From positions 372,001-436,000 of the forward strand of contig JACONQ010000009.1 in assembly GCA_014281115.1 (NCBI GenBank): DNA of 64,000 nucleotides. Direction: 5' to 3'. Below, in pieces: positions 46,601 to 58,600 of the stretch; position 1 is the first letter of the stretch; each line of letters opens with the position of its first letter. The translations under genes and the position numbers were made by a program. Source of the stretch: Laburnicola sp. R22_1. Taxonomy: Eukaryota > Ascomycota > Dothideomycetes > Pleosporales > Didymosphaeriaceae. Under the pieces are notes generated by a model, which had not been told where the DNA came from, did no database searches, and was given only the letters and a program-made list of their open reading frames with translations.

Positions 46601-47644
46601 GCAGCGCGTTAACAGCAGTGGCAGCGGCAGCGAGCCTTTTTAACATAGTAGCATGGTGTGGGCAATAATTAAGAGTACTTTAAGATAATTGCGAGGCCTG
46701 GGACCGTGTATTATGCGGCATATTGTAGGTAAAAGTTAATAGGTTATTATAAAAGGAGCATAAAGGAGCACTGCAAAATTTGCTATAATAAACGCCTGTT
46801 AGACGTCCTTGCGATCCAAGCGCGTACTACACGAAAAAGGGCGTAAAAACAGCCTAAAACAGCTCTCTAAAACACTAAAATTGCAACTTAAAAACACCTA
46901 AATCACGCATTAAAATCTCTAAAAGATGCTACTGTACAGCTGTACTACAGCGTAAAACGTATACAAACTACGCTACGCTACAGCCTAGGGCAGAGCGTAT
47001 TACGTACGGCTCACGTGATCGCTACGGGCCGTAGTTGTACGCCGTACTACGCTACGTTGGAAGCCCTGGTAGGGCGTTCTGTTCTAGAATAAGAATAGCA
47101 TGCAGATGGCAACCCTTTTTATGGCACCGGTTTATTATCAGAATGCTATTAATGCCTACAGCACCTCAACTCACAAATCAATCGCGCCTCTGAAACGGTT
47201 TGCGCTGCCAACGAAATCCTACCTTACAGCGCCGAGGAGAAGGCGTATCTCAAGAAGAACTGGCGCGGCGAATACCATTTTATGCTCGAGCAAGGACTTC
47301 TTATTAACGAGGAAGAGGACTGTGCAGAAGGCTGGTCCATTTTGCGCGCCTTTATGGAAGGAGAGCGTCGCTACGACATGTCCGAAGACGATGAGCTTAG
47401 TCTAGGACATCGAACCGACTACCGCTTTACTCCCAGCCAGCTAGATATAATCAACAAGCATTACGAGAACTCAGAAAACCTCATGCTCTCCTATGGGCTG
47501 AAGTTCTATGATGACGATGACGTAGAGCAGGCAATGGCGATTGCGGATGCGATAATGACCTATGATGAGTGGAGAAGGTTCTTGCGAAGCAGTATATATA
47601 TCACAGAAGGCTCGCGCCTAATCTACACAGCCAAACCACGATAA
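43686..47644 (+). pseudogene. Hypothetical gene split by a hAT insertion
   Basis: Exon 1 is 43686-43787 (starts MAPVTTLAECKSADSA). A 44 bp intron (43788-43831, GTATGG..CCGAG, with CTGAT branch-like site) leads to exon 2, which runs to the hAT at 43972. After the element and one 8 bp duplication are removed, exactly the same frame continues from 47077 to the stop at 47642-47644. The rejoined length is 810 nt (270 codons). Four or five TAA/TAG codons lie in the 280 bases nearest the insertion, all derivable from CAA or CAG. The distal part is fully open and looks conserved: YSAEEKAYLKKNWRGEYHF, LLINEEED, FTPSQLDIINKHY. The function is unknown; it would be a soluble acidic protein. Confidence 0.62.
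43972..47068 (-). mobile_element. hAT transposon, 3.1 kb, inside a gene
   Basis: Ends CAGGGCTTCCAACGTAGCG and its inverse, extended by several CGTAGCGTAGTACGG-type subterminal words. The 8 bp GTAGGGCA (43964-43971) is repeated as GTAGGGCG (47069-47076), one transition apart. On the minus strand, through stops, the C-terminal hAT dimerisation block reads WVKVGQKRYLILYKIAMDHL then MPCTSYNCERCFSSA (about 44,430-44,290), matching the family pattern of LSIPASSAxxERxFS. A Cys/His-containing stretch near 46,440-46,330 may be the BED-type zinc finger. The interior is moderately RIP-damaged. Confidence 0.9.
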
Positions 47645-49182
47645 ATGGAGGATAGCTGCAATAAGTGGTGAAGCTTAAAATGCAAGTCCCTGAGGTCTTT
47701 ATAGAGTAGCTTCTAGTTCATAATAATAAGTGTGGCGGTGATACTAACGTTATCTAGAAGAGAAACATTGCAGACCTTTTAGTTTACAGTACAACGCTAT
47801 AAGGGAAAACTATAGATATACTAAAAATATATTAAAAAAAGGTAAAGTAGTAAAATAAATTAAGGGCTATTTATTAGCATATACTGTGCACACGGCGGGG
47901 CCAGAGTCCTTGGACAAGTTGACAACAGGGTACGCAGAGCTATGTCGGATCTCTAACAGGAATAACCTAGAAGACATACTACGCCTTCTAGGCACATACC
48001 GACATCTTGAACTTGCTAGGCATCAACCCCCACACTACCAATTCGACGCAGGAGTTTGCGCATGCTCGCCCGCAATAGCAAGTTGCGTCCGAACAACCCT
48101 TCCGTTGTACCTCTAGTTGAGGGGTCCATCACGCTGATCAAGCCTTCCGCTCAGCATGGAGAACTCAAAGTAATCGACGCGCTGCATTGCGGGCAAAATA
48201 TGATCCGCTGCCGCTATGGCATCCTCCATTACCGGCGCCTCCTTCGTTGCGGCCCGCGCATTGCCCGCCGTCCCGTCTGCTGGCCCTACTTCCTTGTGAA
48301 CAACCGCGAGGTCCGCGATATTTCGTGCGCCAGCGCGTAGAGGGCTCGCTGTTGCTTTTTGTTTAGTAGGTAGATATTAGAGAGCGCAGCGTGTTGTTGT
48401 TTCAGTCGTGCGAAGAATATGTAAGTAGAGGGGGATGGAGAGGCGAGGTAGATGTTGGGTGCGGGACGCCTTCGAGGCTTCTTCTACACGTGTTCCCGTT
48501 TTGCACCTTTCGAACACGGCCTGCGCTGCTGGCTCGAGGCCTACGATTTCACCGAAGAAGGTTTGGAAGAAGCCTGGGACCCCAACATACATACGTCTAG
48601 CTCCTGTATTAGCATGGCATCTACGTATTTGCGGTCTTCGGTCGAGTCTACGAAGCTGCTCGTGCTGCGTAGCCATGGCGTGTGTAGCATATGGACGGGG
48701 CGGAGGGGTCAATTCGGTGACAGCGTCGTAAACAGCATCTTAGATCGCATTTGCGGAACTTTGTACAAGTAAGCTGGGAGCGCATAGATAATAGAGTGTG
48801 ATGGCACGAACAGCGAGAATAAGGAGCATAGAAAGCGAAGCGGCGACACGCTGGCAGAGGCCTGGTCCGGAAGAACGTCGGCACTGGTCGTCGGCTCAAC
48901 AGAGCTGCCGAATGCCGGTGCTTCGGGAAGTGCCGCGATTGGCGCTCGTCTTGGCAGGAGTATATCTACAGGAAGCTCCTCTTCCGACCACAAATCCTCT
49001 CCAGCTTTAAGTAACGCGTTCGTATAGTGAATCGTCCGCTTCTCCTCGTTTATCAATAACTATATTTCTTCCCGGAACGTTTAATTCAAGTTAAGAAAGT
49101 ACAAAAACCGGTTATTCTAGTTGCCCCCTATTCTAACGAATATGCAGGCACGTAGACTTTCCTGAACCCGCGAGCTGTTCAC
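47645..49182. other. Intergenic region with unsupported ORFs on both strands
   Basis: 47.65-47.89 kb is AT-rich and may be a small repeat fragment. From 47.9 to 49.05 kb composition is normal and several overlapping ORFs of 70-115 codons exist on both strands, for example an acidic minus-strand frame with WSEEELPVDILLPRR near 48,970. None shows a recognisable domain, and no consistent exon chain emerged. A degenerate gene is possible. The last 130 bases are the promoter region of the kinase-like gene. Confidence 0.4.
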
Positions 49183-50072
49183 ATGTCGGATGAGATCAAG
49201 TACCCGAAAGGGTTCGGGTTGAAAGATGTCGTTGCTTGGGGAACTACTGGCCTTGTCGTCCTCGATAAGCTATCTGAGACTGTCATTAAAACCCCTCTTG
49301 ACGAAGATTGTTCTGATCTCATCTTGAGAGAACAGAAGATATACGAACGATTTACTCAACAGGGAGGTCATGAAGGAATCCTCCGTTACTATGGGACCGT
49401 TGAAAATGGTATTCGACTGGAATACGCCCCTAACGGCAATCTACGATCGTTCAACAACCGAAACAAAGTCGATAATAAGCAAAGACTTCAATGGGCTGTT
49501 CAAATTGCGCAGGCACTCAGTTTCACTCACCTTGCTGGAGTTGCCCATGGGGATTTAACCTGCCAAAATGTGCTCCTGGATGCAAAGTTGAACACTAGGC
49601 TATCTGACTTTGCCGGATCTTCCCTGGATGGTTCGCCACTTCTCATCGCAGTGACAGCAAGTCACGAGTATCCTGGACCTGCCCTATCTGTTCAAGGCGA
49701 TCTCTTTGCTTTTGGCTCTGTTCTATATGAGATTATGACTGGAAAGGCTCCTTATGCAGAGTTAGCTGACGATGAGATTCTTGGCCGATATTCGAAAGGC
49801 GATTTTCCTGACACGGATTCACTGCAAGCCATCGGAAACGTTATTAGAAAGTGCTGGCAAGGCCAATATGACGGATTTGAATTGGTTGTGGGAGATCTGA
49901 ATGGTACTCTCCAGTTTCCAAAACCTAGCTGCACGAGAACTGACATGAATCAGTACATAACCAAATCTTTACGCTTCCGCATGCGCCTGATGCCAAGATA
50001 TCCATTCTTATCGGTCTCACTGTGGTTGCCACGGCCGTTGTTCTGTTCCGTTCGATTTCATTACGACAGTAG
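49183..50072 (+). CDS. Kinase-like protein with C-terminal membrane anchor, 279 aa
   Basis: Exons 49183-49903 and 49954-50072 (840 nt). The 50 bp intron (GTACTC..AATCAG, with CTGAC branch site) removes an unconvincing tail and replaces it with a short tail ending in the hydrophobic ISILIGLTVVATAVVLF, then RSISLRQ. The body is a protein-kinase fold: AWGTTGLVVLD (glycine loop), VIKTP (Lys), HGDLTCQNVLLD (catalytic loop, HGD for HRD, Asp and Asn kept), SDFAGSS (DFA for DFG, metal Asp kept), then FGSVLYEIMTGKAPY. This matches a fungal-specific kinase-like family often seen in accessory DNA. Catalytic residues are mostly present, so activity is possible. The single tail helix would tether the kinase domain to the cytosolic face of a membrane. 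Read without splicing the ORF runs to 50142. Confidence 0.8.
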
Positions 50073-50669
50073 ACGTACCGATTGTCCAGTTACGAGAGAC
50101 ATGTTGGGCACTTCCCAGGCCTCTTGGATGTCCCTGTCATGATAACTTCGCCGTTTTCCCCCTTTGCTGGCTGCGCATTCACGCAGGTATAGCCGGTTCT
50201 TTTGGCCTCGTCACATTTGTCATATTGCCGCCTTGTCCGAGTTCCCGCTCCCAAGAATTACGCTAATGTACGCTATGATCGTATCCCATGTCGCAATCCT
50301 CGCACCGTTCCATGACCCTGCCAACACAAAGCATCAACCTGGGGTATGGGACGGTTACTCCTATAAAGTAACAAAGTAAATGATGGGAACCGTTCTCGTG
50401 CGTATGAACTAGTGAGTTGGTGGGAACTTCCAACGTGCTCTTATCATATGCACTATTTGGTGTCACCTGCAGGTGAGATGAGGTGGTGTTAATAAAAAGG
50501 GGTTAACTATTTGTATAACCTACACAAAATACTAGATTTTCTAGAATTAGTTAATTTTATATATTTTTGCTTTCTTTATTGTGGTTACTAGTAAATCACT
50601 GCCTTCGTATCTGAGAAGTAACCGCAGCATCAATAGTTGAGACGCATGACAGACCTTTCAATGTTGATA
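50073..50669. other. Intergenic region between convergent genes
   Basis: Contains the 3' flanks of the kinase-like and CorA-like genes. At 50,487-50,507 the words GTGTTAATAAAAAGGGGTTA match part of the poly-T-ended repeat family (copy A near 7,213), followed by AT-rich sequence to 50,580; this may be a small fragment of that repeat. No gene was supported. Confidence 0.45.
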
Positions 50670-52353
50670 TTATGCTATACCTAACAAAGCTTTCCTCCTC
50701 TCTATTCTGGACAGTAACCGAGACCACACATACCATCCAGCAAATGTCGCTACCATGAGCGCAGATGCGACGGTAAAGTAAACCCAAAGCGGTGTATGAG
50801 TATTCTCCCCCGTTATCTGGGTGATATTCATGCCAAATATGCTCTAATACTGTCAGAGTTTGAAAAGATAGAGTATATACGGACGAATCGTACCGAAGCA
50901 AGCGTCAACGGTAAGTACACAAAGGTTAACATCGTGACGCGCCGAATACTAGCTGCGAAAGCATTGGCGGCTTTGCTCTCCTCCACTGCGGCCTTTGTAT
51001 CTTGAAGTGTGGCAATGTTGAAGATCAAGCTGATGAGCACATTCGTCTGTTCCGCGAGCTCGTTGCATCGAACGATGTGAAGATCCACCGTTTTGATTTG
51101 CTTGCTGAGATAGCCTTCAATTGTAATGCGGCCATTGTAACCGCCGATATCACTGAAGAATGGATGCTGGATCATATGTGCAGCCAGATCCTTCGTTAAC
51201 ACTAGCCGTCGTCGTACTTGAACCCATAGAGGGGACAGCTGATGGAGCTCGCGCGTGTATCGGAGTTGCTCGGTGGGGGATAGATCTTCGTCTACACACT
51301 TTTGGCTCTGCTGTGGTGAGCGGCTGTGATATTAACAAGAGATATGGTCAAGAATTACCAATATCTGCAAATGTGCTTCGGCCTCATTTAGAAAGACTGT
51401 CCATGTGAAGGTGATGATGTATATAGTTTCGGACAGAATCTGGCCGAGCCCTGCGTATTTCTCGGCTTCGCCAGGTGGAATCTCTTCGTCTCTCGTCATG
51501 AGCATTTTCAGACCTTCCGACACTGCATTGTCGAGCGGGTCTACTTGAACCAATCCCGAGAATCGTTGTTTGCCTTTTGAGAAGATTAGGCGGATGCAGG
51601 TAACGTGCCATTCATGCTCATGATGGTCACCTGCTTTGCAACGGAAGCGGTAGCTGGGTGAGGTGTCTGAACGGGAGGCTTCGAACGGTTTATCTCCGAG
51701 TTTGTACTTCTCCATGAACTGTAGTGAGTAAAAAGTGTCTAATCGAGTTCAGTTATATTCTCTTCGTCTAAGTCATACGCACATTGCTCGACTGTGTTCC
51801 CAGTGCTTATTTGCACGTACGGGAAATTGAAGAATCGTGGCGGGATAGCCATATGATAACCCAGGACTTGGATGGCTTCGCTTTCCAGGAAACTGGCGAT
51901 ACTGTTTCCATCAATAAATGCACACATTGCACAAAGTTTTAGCCTACCAGAGCACACTGTGCACATCGTTGGGCCGCTGTGCCTGCTGTCAGCGTGGCGA
52001 ATTGAAGTTACCGACGTTACACTTACATGTTGTGTCAACAAATGCGCGAGTTGCTTTGCGGTGGTAGCTGTTTCCAGGAAGACCCATTTTGGCCGTGTAA
52101 CTTGAATTGTGTTGTCTGCGGACGTCGGATGCTTTGCATGTTGCGTTAATGAACTATAGGTAAGATAATCAACTCGGCACCCCTGGCCTGGGTTCAGTTG
52201 CATTGTCTTCTCTAGGGTTGCGAAGCTGATACCACCGGCTTTCTGGTTCCGCGGCCAACTCTTATGCGGCTCCTGGGGATTGGACACGACTTGTGTCTGG
52301 ATGGAATTTGGCGGCGGAGCCTGCATCCACCACCAGGCACTTCTTAAGGCCAT
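50670..52353 (-). CDS. CorA-like membrane transporter family protein, about 513 aa
   Basis: Proposed exons: 52353-51783, 51738-51359, 51310-50894, 50843-50670 (1,542 nt). The C-terminal half follows fungal CorA-like proteins: DLSPTEQLRYTRELHQLSPLW, a long helical part, LAEQTNVLISLIFNIATLQD, then VTMLTFVYLPLTLAS joined by splicing to SIFGMNIT, which holds the CorA signature GMN. A second membrane segment follows (WVYFTVASALMVATFAGWYVW). The family usually transports Mg2+, though the roles of fungal members are unknown. The last two introns (48 and 50 bp) are well supported because they create the signature. The 44 bp first intron (51739-51782, GTGCGT donor) is less certain: two frames meet there and a frameshift is the alternative. 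The start is also uncertain, as an open minus frame extends to 52489. Confidence 0.68.
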
Positions 52354-53189
52354 CTTCTATGGGCGTGACGATGTCGAGGTTCAGGAATGGAACAACGATA
52401 TCCTCACAAGGCTGATGGGAGAGGAAATTTTGGCGGGGAGTAGCGCCCATGCTCGCGAGAGGCTGAAGGTGGCTGCGAAAGCCTGCCAATCAAGTTGAAT
52501 CAACAATGTGATGATACCGCGTCTTCGTATCTAGTTTAAAAAGGAAAAGGCAGACCTTTTCGATTACACATTCGTCGAGCCATCGAGAAGCTTACTAGTG
52601 CTGCAGCTACGTGTGAAAGTACAGCAGTGTAGTCCTTGCTTCTCAATCTAACATGACAAGCAATAATCGTATATAACTAGATGCCTCAACAAGTTAACGA
52701 ACTCGAGAATAAGTCAGCGAGATGAAATCGCGCATCGAGCATCTCAAACGGGGCCTGAAAGGTGTTGTGTAACATGTGGAGGAAACTAGGAACGGAGGAC
52801 TGATGTGTGGGGTAGCGCTAGTGCAGGGGTCCGTCGTTTCACGTGGCATAGAAAGTCAAGTCGTTCAAATGTTTTCATTCACATTTCCAGTTCGCAAGCA
52901 AGTGTATAGCACAGCACTAAACCTTATCTTTGATCAGTAGAGTCATACCATCTAGGGGGGCTGCTTCCGCCACAACATTAAAATGAGGAAGCTACAAGCC
53001 GTCCGATTCGGCAAGGGGAGCTTAGCTTACGCCGGCATGAGCTGAAAGCTTCCCCTCACTTCACCACAGGTCTCAACGCTTTCGTTTCGACAGTGGTCGG
53101 TCGATGTTGTGAGTTGCTCCAAATACTTCAATGCGAAAGCTGCAGAGTCCAAGGAAACTGATGATTCAGTAGTACTATATTGCTCCACA
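52354..53189. other. Intergenic region between divergent genes
   Basis: Upstream of both the CorA-like gene (minus) and the GH76 gene (plus). A plus ORF at 52280-52498 overlaps the CorA-like exon and is probably a shadow. No RNA gene or repeat was recognised. Confidence 0.5.
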
Positions 53190-55161
53190 ATGATCGTGCG
53201 GGACACGCCGTGGAGGCAATGGTGTGCGGTCCTGCAGTTATTCTTATGCTTTCTTACCCCGTCTTTCGCTGGTGCTGAGAGCTCTCGTTATTGTAAGGCA
53301 TTTCTACCCCGTAAAACCTGAGTAAACCACTAACAATGAAGACCATGGGCCGGCCTACGAGGCCAACAACCAAGACGTCTTACAGCCTGCATCCCCAGCT
53401 GAGTCCACGCCAGCTACAGCCTCCCATAATACGCCGACGCACGCGCTCCGAGACCTCCATGCCGCCCTATCAGTCATGCAAAACAAATACTTCGCCCTAT
53501 GGCTCGGAAAATGGACCACGGCGATAGACTGGACGGCCGCAGTCATGAGCACCCACCTCGCGGCAACGCTCAACTCCCTCTCGCATTCGCTCTCGTACAC
53601 AATGCCATTTACTTCCGATATGTCGCGCAAACCAGACGTCGCAGCGCAATTGATGGAGAGCGAAATAAACAAGTACTTCGGACATATTATAACATACTAT
53701 TTCGGACAAGACTACTTCGCGATACGGAACGAGGCCTACGACGATATGCTGTGGGTGGTTCTAGGCTGGCTCGAAACAATCCAGCTTATAAAGGCGCATT
53801 CGGAGAGACATTATCCGGATAATGGGGACGGGCGCGGAGACTGGCATGCTCAGCAGTTTATCCCCGCGTTTGCGCATCGCGCGCGTGTTTTTTACGAATT
53901 GGCTGAGGAGGGTTGGGACTGGAAACTCTGCGGGGGAGGCATGACATGGAATCCGCGTCTCCTACCGTACAAAAACGCCATCACAAACCAGCTCTTCATC
54001 GCAGCAAGCGTCAGCATGTACCTCTCCTTCCCGGGCGACGACAACTGCTCGCCCTTCCTAGGCGCCGTGCACAGCGCCCATCCCTCCTGGACATGGCACT
54101 ACAAGCACGAACAAGGCTCCACCCTTGCATGCCCCTCCTCCTCCCACTCCCCAGAATACTCCCCCATGTACCTCACCAACGCGATCAACGGGTACAACTG
54201 GCTCTCCAACAGCGGAATGCTCAACGCCCAAGGCCTCTACACAGACGGCTTCCACATCACAGGCTACGCACAAAACCACAGCAAAACCGCCTGCGACGCC
54301 CGCAACGAAATGCTCTACACCTACAACCAAGGCGTCATCCTCTCCGCCCTGCGCAACCTCTGGGAAGCAACCGGCAACCTCACCTACCTCACCGCCGCCC
54401 ACACGCTCGTCACAAACGTAATCCGCGCCACAAACTGGACCGCTACACCCATCCCCCGCGTCTCCTTCGCCGACCAGAAACTTCCCCCACGCCCATCGCA
54501 AACAACGGACACACAGGCGTTCCCCTTAGGCACAAACGGCATCCTAACCGAACACTGCGACCCCACCGCCACATGCACCCAAGACACCCAATCCTTCAAA
54601 GGCATCTTCTTCCACCACCTGGCCGCCTTCTGCGCCCCGCTGCCGACACGGCCCGCTCGCAAGGGGAAAACGCACCACGCCGTGCGCGAGATATACCTCT
54701 TGCATCGGAAATCGTGTCGGGCGTATACGCCGTGGGTGACGCATAATGCGCGTGCGGCGCTTCGAACGCGCGATCGCGACGGGCGGTTTGGGATGTGGTG
54801 GGGCGCTGCGGGTGTGGGTGGGGGTGTGCGTTTGGAAGGCGATGATGATGATGATGAGGATCTTTCTTTCCGGCGGCACGGGTTACCACGTGGAGCGTGG
54901 GATTATAGGAATGATCCGGCGGTGTTGGAGGCGTGTGGTTTCACATCCTCTTCCTCATCATCGTCATCATCTGCGCCACCCACGCAGTCCGCGCCCAATG
55001 TAAAACGAAGCACACAAAACCACGAGGGCGATCTGAACGACCGTGGACGCGGTCGAACTGTCGAGACGCAGGGGGGAGGCATGGCGGTTGTGCGGGCGAT
55101 GTGGGAGTTTCGACGGTGGGACGAGGGATGGGATGATGGTGTGGGGGTGCTTGAGCTGTGA
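53190..55161 (+). CDS. Secreted GH76-family alpha-1,6-mannanase-like protein, 640 aa
   Basis: Exons 53190-53292 and 53342-55161 (1,923 nt); intron 49 bp with GTAAGG donor. The first ATG in frame is 53190 and begins a signal peptide (WCAVLQLFLCFLTPSFAGA). The mature part shows the GH76 fold: DVAAQLMESEINKYF region, NEAYDDMLWVVLGW with the paired Asp used for catalysis in this family, GGGMTWNP, NAITNQLF, YKHEQG, MYLTNAINGYNWL, ARNEMLYTYNQGV, LTEHCDP and FKGIFFHHL. Fungal members (DFG5/DCW1 relatives) act on mannan in the cell wall. About 150 residues at the C-terminus are low complexity (Asp run near 54,840; Ser run near 54,950) and not typical of the family, so another intron or an unusual tail is possible. 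No GPI-type hydrophobic end is visible in this frame. Confidence 0.85.
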
Positions 55162-55624
55162 GTTTTGCTTTGCTGTGCTTTGCTTCGCTTGCTGTGTTGT
55201 CATTCATGTGAGCAATGTGGTCGTATATAGATCCCAGATATAGCGCGCGGCGCCGGCGATGATTTAGATTGTGAGTTTACGCCAGCCATGTCCTGGCGAA
55301 GCAGAAACTCATGATTTTACCGTAGGTTCCGAACGAATATGTCCACACGGCCTTACGAAACGACACAATACAACGACTTCACGCCATATCGCCACCGAAC
55401 CATCTCTGAGAATGGGAGATATTCACATTCTGAATGGGTATATACGATCTATAACCTTATTGACACAAGCGATAGTTCATCCACCGCGTCTCCGCGCCGC
55501 CAGATCTTCGCATTGCCCTCTGCCCGCCTGCACTTCCTCCTCATCGCTATAATACCGTTCATTTTCTCGTTATTGCTTTACTAGCACTCCCATGCATGTT
55601 ATTTCCAACGCTTCATCTCATTCT
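55162..55624 (+). other. Intergenic region with a possible 81-codon membrane ORF
   Basis: This is the space between the GH76 gene and the convergent end of the importin gene. An ATG at 55339 opens an 81-codon frame to 55584 that ends in a hydrophobic stretch, LHFLLIAIIPFIFSLLLY, like a tail anchor. Its N-terminal half is polar (STRPYETTQYNDF). There is no family match in memory, and it could be chance within a 3' UTR. Confidence 0.3.
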
Positions 55625-58600
55625 TCACATGATACCCAAATCCCCAAATCCCTTCAGGACATCTTTGTCTACGCGACTCAGCCACTCTTCTTGGAACCTC
55701 GCTTCCCCGCCCGCCGTCTGGATAGCTTGCTGCAAGTGTTCGCGCACAAAGACCACGAGGTTGAGCCGGTGGACGGGATCGGAGTAGATGAGGTTACGCT
55801 TGCGGGCGTCCTCGGGGGCCTCGGGTTCGTTGGGGACGTACGGATTTTGTTCTTCAGGCCAGTAGAGCGAGCTATGAAATGGTTAGCAAAACGTCTTTTC
55901 AAGATAGAGACGAACGTACTCTGCCGTCTTGTCGTCCATGCCATCAAGCAGCTCACCCAAAACATCCGTCCACATAACCACCAAATTCTGCAGCCGGCCC
56001 AAGATCCAGGGCTGGCCTGTTTCAAGCAGTCGCGTCAGAATGAGCGTCATGAGCTTCTTGTTTGGTGGATCTCCAATGTTCTCAATGTGGCCAAACCACT
56101 CTTCTAGTAACCAATCTAGCGTCTTCTCCAACTCTGTGCCTCCGACTGAAGACAGTGCCTCGAGCAGCACGGCTGGCGACGCAAGGCCGACCCGAGCTAG
56201 GACAGTGAAGTAGTCGGTTTCAACGACGCCATCGACGGCTCGAGAGGGTAGTTCACGCAGGGGCCCGTGAGATTGGTGGTGTGTCCATGCGCCATGTAGA
56301 CCGGTGAGGACTTTGGCAAGGAAATCGGTCGATATGAGGTCGCCAACAAGGACTTTGATTGCTTGCTCACCGCCAAGGTCGTCTGCACCACGGATGATAC
56401 ATTGCATCAGATGTGAGACGGTACCGCTGGCTTCGGGCTTCAGGTTACCCAGGAGCTCAGATAGGCAGCGAAGCAGCTCGGGGCGGAAGTTATCTGCTAG
56501 AACAGATGCAGGGGCCAAAAGCAGATACGCTTCCGTGATTTCAATCGCTTTGCGGAGCGTGTCGTTGTCCATTGTGAATAATGGAAGCAGGTATTGTAGA
56601 AGATTCAGGAGCTCGGGTGGAGTAGGTTCTGGGGCGGAGGGTGTCTGGGCGATAATGGACGACCAGAGGTCGAGGGCGTCTTCAAGAAGATAGACCTGGG
56701 TTTCAGAGCCGGGCTCGATGGCGCTTTGGATGATTGGGAGGAAGGACATATGGAATGATCGAGACTCGGCTTTCATAGCGTTCGTGAGACGGGCAAGGAT
56801 AGTGAGGATGGCTTGCTTCATTAGGTGCTCCTCGCCAGACTGCTCCCATAGTGGCGGCAGGAGGGAGATGATGCTATTCGCATAGGGTGTGATCTAATGA
56901 ATGTTAGTCCGACTTCTTCAGGTCGTATCCAAAAACTCACATGGTGCTCCAACCGTTCGACAATAATACTAATAGTGTTTAACAGTGCCATCTTCGTCTC
57001 CTGAAGTTCAACCTCTTGCACAAGCGCCATGAGTCTATCCAAAGTAACTGGCGCATACGGCAGGAAGGTGTCAACGTAGAACTCCCACTCTTCCGCCACA
57101 GCATTGAACTTTCTTCCAGCCGTGACTCGTACGATTATGTCGTTGAGCGGATCGCTCTTATCCATCAGATGCTGGAATATCTGATAGACAATGGGCTTCT
57201 TGTCTTTCGAAATTTTAATTGTTATCCACTGTGAGAGGATGATGGCGATGCGGCGCCTGATGATGTTGTACCCTGGTTTCTGCTTCTGAGCTTCTGGGAC
57301 CAGAGTATTCGTAATAAAAGCATCAAAGTCGACATGCTCGTGCAGTACGTCCGCCGCCAGACCGATCGCGGTGTACACGGAGTCTTTGAACAAAATGTCC
57401 TCATTCTCTGGAGCTGCCTCAGTTAGCACGTGCATCGTGGGTGTTGAACCGAGTACTCACTCGCAACAGTGCGGAAGACTTGAAGCAGAGGCTGGATGAT
57501 CAAATCTTTGAAATTCTTCGCAAGGTCTAGGAACAGTTTCTCTGCACAAGGTCGGACCGCAAACTCCCAGTCCTCGGCGCCCTCTTCCATCTTCTCCCAT
57601 TCATCGGGCTCTTCCTCCCACATGCGGAGGTCGCTCGGCCTGAACACGAAGAAGCGAGTGACAAGTGCGGATACCATCTCGCGCACAAGATCATCGGTCA
57701 AGAGATCCTGCTGAATCATCTGCATGGCCTGTTTACGCTCGTCCTTCTCCTGTTGCTGGCGGTAGCGGAATGTGCTGACTGGATAGAAGACCATTCTCAC
57801 ACAAGCGCGGACAAGATGCAGTCCCTTCAAGCCTAGACGCTCGAGGATGGGCACATCGTCTTCTTGGTCACCATCAGTGCCGATTTTGGCACCATCAACA
57901 GATTTTGAGCCCCACGTCTCGCTGAGGCGAGCGACGAGGCCCCAGTATGCACGGACTAGATCTAGTGAGTTGGGCAGAAGGGCGAAATCCGCCGGATGCT
58001 CCGACGCCATCTTCTCGTGGAATTTGGCGAGTTGCACCAGGTGCTTCTCTACAAGCTTGCGAACCGGTGGCGCAAGGGGAGAGCCCTCGTCCATCACGTA
58101 TGGAATGAACTCTCCGAAGAGGTTGCGCGAGAGTGTCCAGAACTCTTGTACGTCCTTGTTTCTCGACGGAAAGTCATAGCCGGCCAAGATTAGTCGGCGT
58201 AGAATCTTGATGGCGAGTAGGCTGCTTTCGATATTCTCGAGAGCTCCGCCTTCGTCATCCCCGCAATCGCGGAAGAATGCCTGCCAGCTTTGCACCTTGG
58301 TCACATAGATGGTCCCTAGCACATTCAGTATCTCGGGCGCCACGTCTTGCACGTATTGCCGTGTTCTCAGAAGACGTCCCGTAGACAAGTCTTTGATGAT
58401 GTATAAGAGTACGAGGAGTGCTCGGGACAATCGAAGTCGAAAAGCGTTCGGGTCGGCGGAAGTACGCAAAATCTGGAGGATCTGCTGGAAAACATCCGGC
58501 CTGTCGGAAGTTAGGAGCTGCCATAGATGAGATGCTAGATATACTCACCAGTCATTTGGGTACTCGTACCGAGTAATCTTTGCGACCACCAAGGCGTTCT

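Noticed and set aside
52280..52498. Plus ORF of 72 codons with an amphipathic look
   Set aside because: It overlaps the first exon of the CorA-like gene on the opposite strand; the minus frame continues into a recognisable family protein.
54058..54501. 147-codon minus ORF rich in Gly and Val
   Set aside because: Antisense shadow of the GH76 coding exon.
53913..54746. 277-codon plus ORF rich in Arg, His and Pro
   Set aside because: It lies wholly inside the GH76 gene in another frame, and its composition is the frame-shift shadow of GC-rich codons.
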